Source: Planctomycetia bacterium (GTDB taxonomy: Bacteria > Planctomycetota > UBA8108 > SXIK01). From it: a stretch of 45,381 bases of DNA. The position numbers and the translations under genes were made by a program. Positions 42,395 through 45,381 of this stretch are shown piece by piece; the stretch's first letter is position 1; each line of letters begins with the position of its first letter. The stretch is taken from contig SXIK01000045.1 in NCBI GenBank assembly GCA_005772855.1, positions 1 to 45,381 on the forward strand, read 5' to 3'. A model generated the notes under the pieces. That model saw only the letters and a list, made by a program, of their open reading frames with translations, did no database searches and had not been told where the DNA came from.

Positions 42395-43387
42395 ATGCGT
42401 CACTTCTATAGCCTCAATGAATTTTCACCGGAGCAGATCGAGCAGTTTCTTTCCCGAGCCTTATTCCACAAGGGGAATCCCTACTTCCCGACGTTGGCGA
42501 AGAAACAATTCGCGCTTCTGTTTCTGGACCCGTCGCTCCGTACCCGTTGCTCCTTCGAGGTGGCCATCCGGCAGCTTTCAGGGGGCGTGACGACTCTCGA
42601 GGGGCAGAGCCTCTGGAAAATAGAGACCGAGTTGGGCGTGAAGATGGACCAGGACAAGAGCGAGCACGTCCGCGAGGCGATGGGCGTCCTCTCGAGGTAC
42701 TTCGACGGTCTGGGCCTTCGATCCTTCGCCCGGGGTGTCCGTCGAGAGGAGGACCTTCTCGACCAGACGTTCAGCGCGTTCGTCGAGAGTGCCAAGATTC
42801 CCGTCTTCAACATGGAGTCGGCTGTTTATCACCCCTGCCAGACGCTGGCAGATCTCCTGACGATCAAGGAGCTATTCGGCGGCTTCTTGGGCAAGAAGAT
42901 CTCGATCGTCTGGGCCAGCCACCCGAGAGCGTTGCCCATGGCCGTGCCGAATTCGATCCTCCTTGGAACGACGCTGATGGGCATGGACGTGACGTTGGCT
43001 CACCCGAAGGGATTTGAGCTGCAGGATGGGATCATGGCCATGGCGAACGACTTCTCCAGGAGGTCCGGCGGGAACCTTCGAGTCGTGCACGATCGGGCAG
43101 AGGCCGCACGCGACACGGAGATCGTATATGCCAAGGCCTGGGGCGGCCTTGCTCGTTATTCGGACCCCGAGTCCGAGGCGAAGCAGCGGCTCCAGCACTC
43201 GAACTGGATTGTTGACACTCCCTTCATGGACATGACGCGCCGGGCGGCTTTCATGCACTGCCTGCCTGTTCGGCGCAATGTGGTTGTCCGCGATGAGGTG
43301 ATCGACTCGAAGCAGTCGGTGATCTTTCGCCAGGCGGAGAACCGCCTGCACGCCCAGAAGGCGATTCTCGAGTGGGTCTACTCGTGA
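42395..43387 (+). CDS. N-acyl-L-ornithine carbamoyltransferase, probably N-succinyl type
   Basis: The 330-residue protein is a transcarbamylase of the acetyl/succinyl-ornithine branch, not the ordinary OTCase. DPSLRTRCSFE replaces the STRTR carbamoyl-phosphate loop, HPCQTLADL and ASHPRALPMAVPNS are present, and FMHCLPVRRNV is the end motif of that branch. The stretch MDQDKSEHV places Ser89 at the position equivalent to Glu92 of Xanthomonas N-acetylornithine and Pro90 of Bacteroides N-succinylornithine transcarbamylase. From published mutagenesis as I recall it, changing that Glu to Pro, Ser, Ala or Val gives succinyl-ornithine activity, so Ser89 predicts the succinyl substrate. The 3' end overlaps the convergent HMG-CoA lyase by ten bases. 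Confidence 0.85.
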   Translation: MRHFYSLNEFSPEQIEQFLSRALFHKGNPYFPTLAKKQFALLFLDPSLRTRCSFEVAIRQLSGGVTTLEGQSLWKIETELGVKMDQDKSEHVREAMGVLSRYFDGLGLRSFARGVRREEDLLDQTFSAFVESAKIPVFNMESAVYHPCQTLADLLTIKELFGGFLGKKISIVWASHPRALPMAVPNSILLGTTLMGMDVTLAHPKGFELQDGIMAMANDFSRRSGGNLRVVHDRAEAARDTEIVYAKAWGGLARYSDPESEAKQRLQHSNWIVDTPFMDMTRRAAFMHCLPVRRNVVVRDEVIDSKQSVIFRQAENRLHAQKAILEWVYS

Positions 43388-44283
43388 GGGTTACCGCCGG
43401 GTGTCTTGCGGACGAGGTCTGTGGCTGCTCGCTGCAGGGCAAGGTCGATCCCGGTCGAGATACCCATGCCTTCGAGAAAGTCCACCAGATCCTCCGTGGC
43501 CAAATTGCCCTTCGCGCCGGGAGCGAAGGGGCAGCCTCCGAGGCCTCCGGCGCTTGAGTCGAGCTCCTCCACGCCATGGAGGAGGCCCGTGAGCGCGTTC
43601 GCGAGGGCTCGACGGTGGGTGTCGTGCAGGTGGAGCGCGATGCCATCGAGCCCAAGCCTGGCCTCGATGAGGTCGAGTAGTCGACTAATGTCGACAGGGT
43701 AAGCCGCGCCGATGGTGTCGCTGATCGCGATTGATTTTACGCCAGCGTTTCTGAGGCGTGTGACGACTTCGAGTGTCCGATGTGGGGCGATGCGCCCCTC
43801 GTACGGGCACACAAACGCGGTCGAGACGTAACCTCGAATGCCCAGGCCTTCTCGCTGTGCCGCGATTATGAGCGGCTGGAATCGTTCGAAGGACCCGTCG
43901 ACCGAGCAACCGATGTTCTTCTGGTTGAAGGTCTCGCTTGCAGCGGTGAAAAGAGCAATTGAACGCACTCCGGAATCGAGTGCCCGCTGAAGGCCCTCCG
44001 CGTTCGGAACGAGTGCGGTGTAGGTGACGCCGGGCCGTCTGATGATCCCGGCAAGCACCTGGGCCGCATCGGCAAGCTGCGGCACTCGCCTTGGGCTCAC
44101 GAACGAAGAGACCTCGATGTGCGTGTGTCCCGCGAGGGTGAGGGCGTTGATGAAGGCAATCTTGACAGCAGTGGGAACTTGCAACTTCTCGTTCTGAAGC
44201 CCGTCGCGAGGTCCAACCTCGACCACGCGTACCCGCCTGGGTACCCGGGTAAAAAGCACACTCGTCGCTGAGGCCGCGCTCAT
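43378..44283 (-). CDS. Hydroxymethylglutaryl-CoA lyase
   Basis: The 301-residue TIM-barrel enzyme cleaves HMG-CoA to acetoacetate and acetyl-CoA, the last step of leucine degradation. VRVVEVGPRDGLQNE is the N-terminal metal/substrate motif, HLHDTHRRALAN supplies metal ligands, and GGCPFAPGAKGNLATEDLV holds the active-site Cys. The ATG at 44283 overlaps the stop of the upstream hydratase gene (ATGA); a longer frame starting at 44346 is less likely. It is the last visible gene of a minus-strand operon with the hydratase and a methylcrotonyl-CoA carboxylase subunit. Confidence 0.9.
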   Translation of the reverse strand: MSAASATSVLFTRVPRRVRVVEVGPRDGLQNEKLQVPTAVKIAFINALTLAGHTHIEVSSFVSPRRVPQLADAAQVLAGIIRRPGVTYTALVPNAEGLQRALDSGVRSIALFTAASETFNQKNIGCSVDGSFERFQPLIIAAQREGLGIRGYVSTAFVCPYEGRIAPHRTLEVVTRLRNAGVKSIAISDTIGAAYPVDISRLLDLIEARLGLDGIALHLHDTHRRALANALTGLLHGVEELDSSAGGLGGCPFAPGAKGNLATEDLVDFLEGMGISTGIDLALQRAATDLVRKTPGGNPHE

Positions 44284-45074
44284 CACTCGCCCTTGCCGGA
44301 CCATGGCGGAGGTTTCTTCGCAAGAAAGGCGCTGGTGCCGGAGCACCCTTCCTTGCTGGCACGTGCCTCGGCGATTTCATGGGCCGTGAAACTTGACAGG
44401 GCATCTCTCGGCCCGTTGAGCCGGGCGTCGACTTCCCGGAGGAGCCGTTTCGCTCGTGCGATCGCCTCGGGGCCGCCGGCCTTGAGCTCTCGCACGACGT
44501 CATCGACGGTAGTTGCGAGCTGGCCTGTTTCGGCAATCCGGTGAACCAGCCCGATCCTGAGTGCCTCCCCGGCCAGGATCTTCCGGCCGGTGAGTACGAG
44601 GTCCCGGGCGTGGCCAAGTCCGATTCGACGCAGCAAGTACGGGCTGATCACGGCAGGCACGAGCCCGAGCCGCACTTCGGCGAGCGAGAAGGTGGCGCTG
44701 GCCTCGGCCACGGCGATGTCGCAAGCCGCCACAAGCCCGACACCGCCGCCCACGGCGGCACCTTGAACGCGTGCCACGACGGGCAGCGGGCAGGTGTCGA
44801 TCTTCTCGAAAAGTGCGCCGAGACGTAGCGCGGCCCTCTCGTTTTCGGCAAGGCTTGCCTGGCCTTGCCGTCGCATGGTCTCCAGGTCGGCACCCGAGCA
44901 AAACGACTTGCCCTCTCCCGAGAGGAGCACCACGCGCGCCGTGGAGGCTCGCACGGAGTCGAACGCGTCGCAAAGCTCCTCAACCAGGGCCTCGTCGAGC
45001 GCGTTGTGCGTGCCGGGGCGATGGAGCCTCATGCTCAGCACGTTATCGTTCAGTTCCTGGACCAACGAGCTCAT
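44283..45074 (-). CDS. Enoyl-CoA hydratase family, methylglutaconyl-CoA hydratase type
   Basis: The 263-residue crotonase-fold protein has the oxyanion-hole segments (FCSGADLETM and GAAVGGGVGLVAACDIAVA) and ASATFSLAEVRLGLVPAVI, the second Glu and pattern typical of LiuC/AUH-type hydratases. It would hydrate 3-methylglutaconyl-CoA to HMG-CoA. I use ATG 45074 (GTGAGG site ahead); ATG 45086 is also in frame and overlaps the carboxylase stop. The neighbours on both sides, the carboxylase that makes its substrate and the lyase that uses its product, support this role over a general enoyl-CoA hydratase. Confidence 0.85.
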   Translation of the reverse strand: MSSLVQELNDNVLSMRLHRPGTHNALDEALVEELCDAFDSVRASTARVVLLSGEGKSFCSGADLETMRRQGQASLAENERAALRLGALFEKIDTCPLPVVARVQGAAVGGGVGLVAACDIAVAEASATFSLAEVRLGLVPAVISPYLLRRIGLGHARDLVLTGRKILAGEALRIGLVHRIAETGQLATTVDDVVRELKAGGPEAIARAKRLLREVDARLNGPRDALSSFTAHEIAEARASKEGCSGTSAFLAKKPPPWSGKGE

Positions 45075-45082
45075 GTTTGGCC

Positions 45083-45381
45083 TCACATCCGAAAGACGCC
45101 GAACTTTCCGGGCGAGCGTGGCGCCGCAAGCACGACGGACAGCGCGAGACCGAGAGTGTCGCGGGTCTCGGCGGGTTCCAGGATGCCGTCGTCCCAGAGG
45201 CGAGCGGTCGAGTGGTAAGCGCTACCCTCACGCTCGTACTTCTCGAGGATGGGCGCACGGATGCCTTGACGTTCCTCCTCGCTCAGCTTCTTTCCAGCCT
45301 TCAGGAGCTGCTCCTCCTTCACGGTGACGAGCACTTGGGCAGCCTGCTCGGCACCCATCACGCTGATGCGGGCATTCGGCC
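45083..45381 (-). CDS. Methylcrotonyl-CoA carboxylase carboxyltransferase (beta) subunit, C-terminus, runs off the right edge
   Basis: Only about the last 99 residues are in the window: the frame enters at the right edge with [17 protein letters not shown] and ends KFGVFRM. This is the C-terminal end of acyl-CoA carboxylase beta subunits of the biotin-dependent family. The retained part ([20 protein letters not shown], then [16 protein letters not shown]) matches the methylcrotonyl-CoA type. It would carboxylate 3-methylcrotonyl-CoA in leucine degradation. The stop is close to the hydratase start, so the three genes form an operon continuing to the right of the window. Confidence 0.85.
   Translation of the reverse strand, partial: PNARISVMGAEQAAQVLVTVKEEQLLKAGKKLSEEERQGIRAPILEKYEREGSAYHSTARLWDDGILEPAETRDTLGLALSVVLAAPRSPGKFGVFRM

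Overview
The window looks like a chromosomal segment of a GC-rich, probably Gram-negative bacterium, most likely Planctomycetota or a close relative, probably from a metagenome. The taxonomic hints are a TPR protein carrying two RNA-polymerase alpha-CTD domains (22709-24064), an exported protein ending in two dockerin-like EF-hand loops (30835-32013) and a DUF1028-TPR lipoprotein (2823-3932). This placement is inference; no rRNA gene is present.

Layout. 1-835: the tail of an IS1182-type transposase and a modular hairpin repeat. 823-8269: housekeeping and envelope genes (RluA-type pseudouridine synthase, COG2521 methyltransferase, DUF1028 lipoprotein, cupredoxin-like protein, patatin, RhlE helicase) and a second, shortened repeat. 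8270-19329: a compact cluster of type II fatty-acid/polyketide machinery. It holds a minus-strand operon (KS, short KS-like protein, ACP, methyltransferase, FabZ-type dehydratase), a plus-strand operon (GT4, lipoprotein, GT2, FabG-type ketoreductase), a LpxL-like acyltransferase, and an overlapping KS / chain-length-factor-like pair. Together these are the parts of a highly reducing type II PKS in the style of aryl polyenes, with sugar- and acyl-transfer enzymes that suggest a lipid-like envelope product.

19330-22708 is a decayed zone: a DNA methylase remnant, a frameshifted alpha/beta hydrolase, a carboxypeptidase-regulatory-domain remnant and dense hairpin repeats. 22709-29385: the TPR/alpha-CTD protein, ruvA, an exported unknown, an orphan ABC ATPase and a 700-residue coiled-coil protein. 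29564-34443: tRNA-His with its terminator, a tandem CDGSH protein, an unknown, an EF-hand exported protein, a beta-propeller lipoprotein and a glycosyltransferase. fabI follows on the minus strand.

35217-43387 is an arginine operon: argB, argH, argG, an unknown P-loop gene, argC, argD and a transcarbamylase of the acyl-ornithine type, preceded by a leader rich in stem-loops. The transcarbamylase has Ser89 at the position that separates acetyl- from succinyl-ornithine enzymes, which points to succinylated intermediates. 43378-45381 (minus) is a leucine/isovalerate degradation operon: methylcrotonyl-CoA carboxylase beta C-terminus, methylglutaconyl-CoA hydratase type, HMG-CoA lyase.

The strongest candidates for something undescribed are the type II PKS-like cluster, the P-loop protein inside the arginine operon, and the modular hairpin repeat family found at 3' ends of transcription units and at broken-gene junctions.
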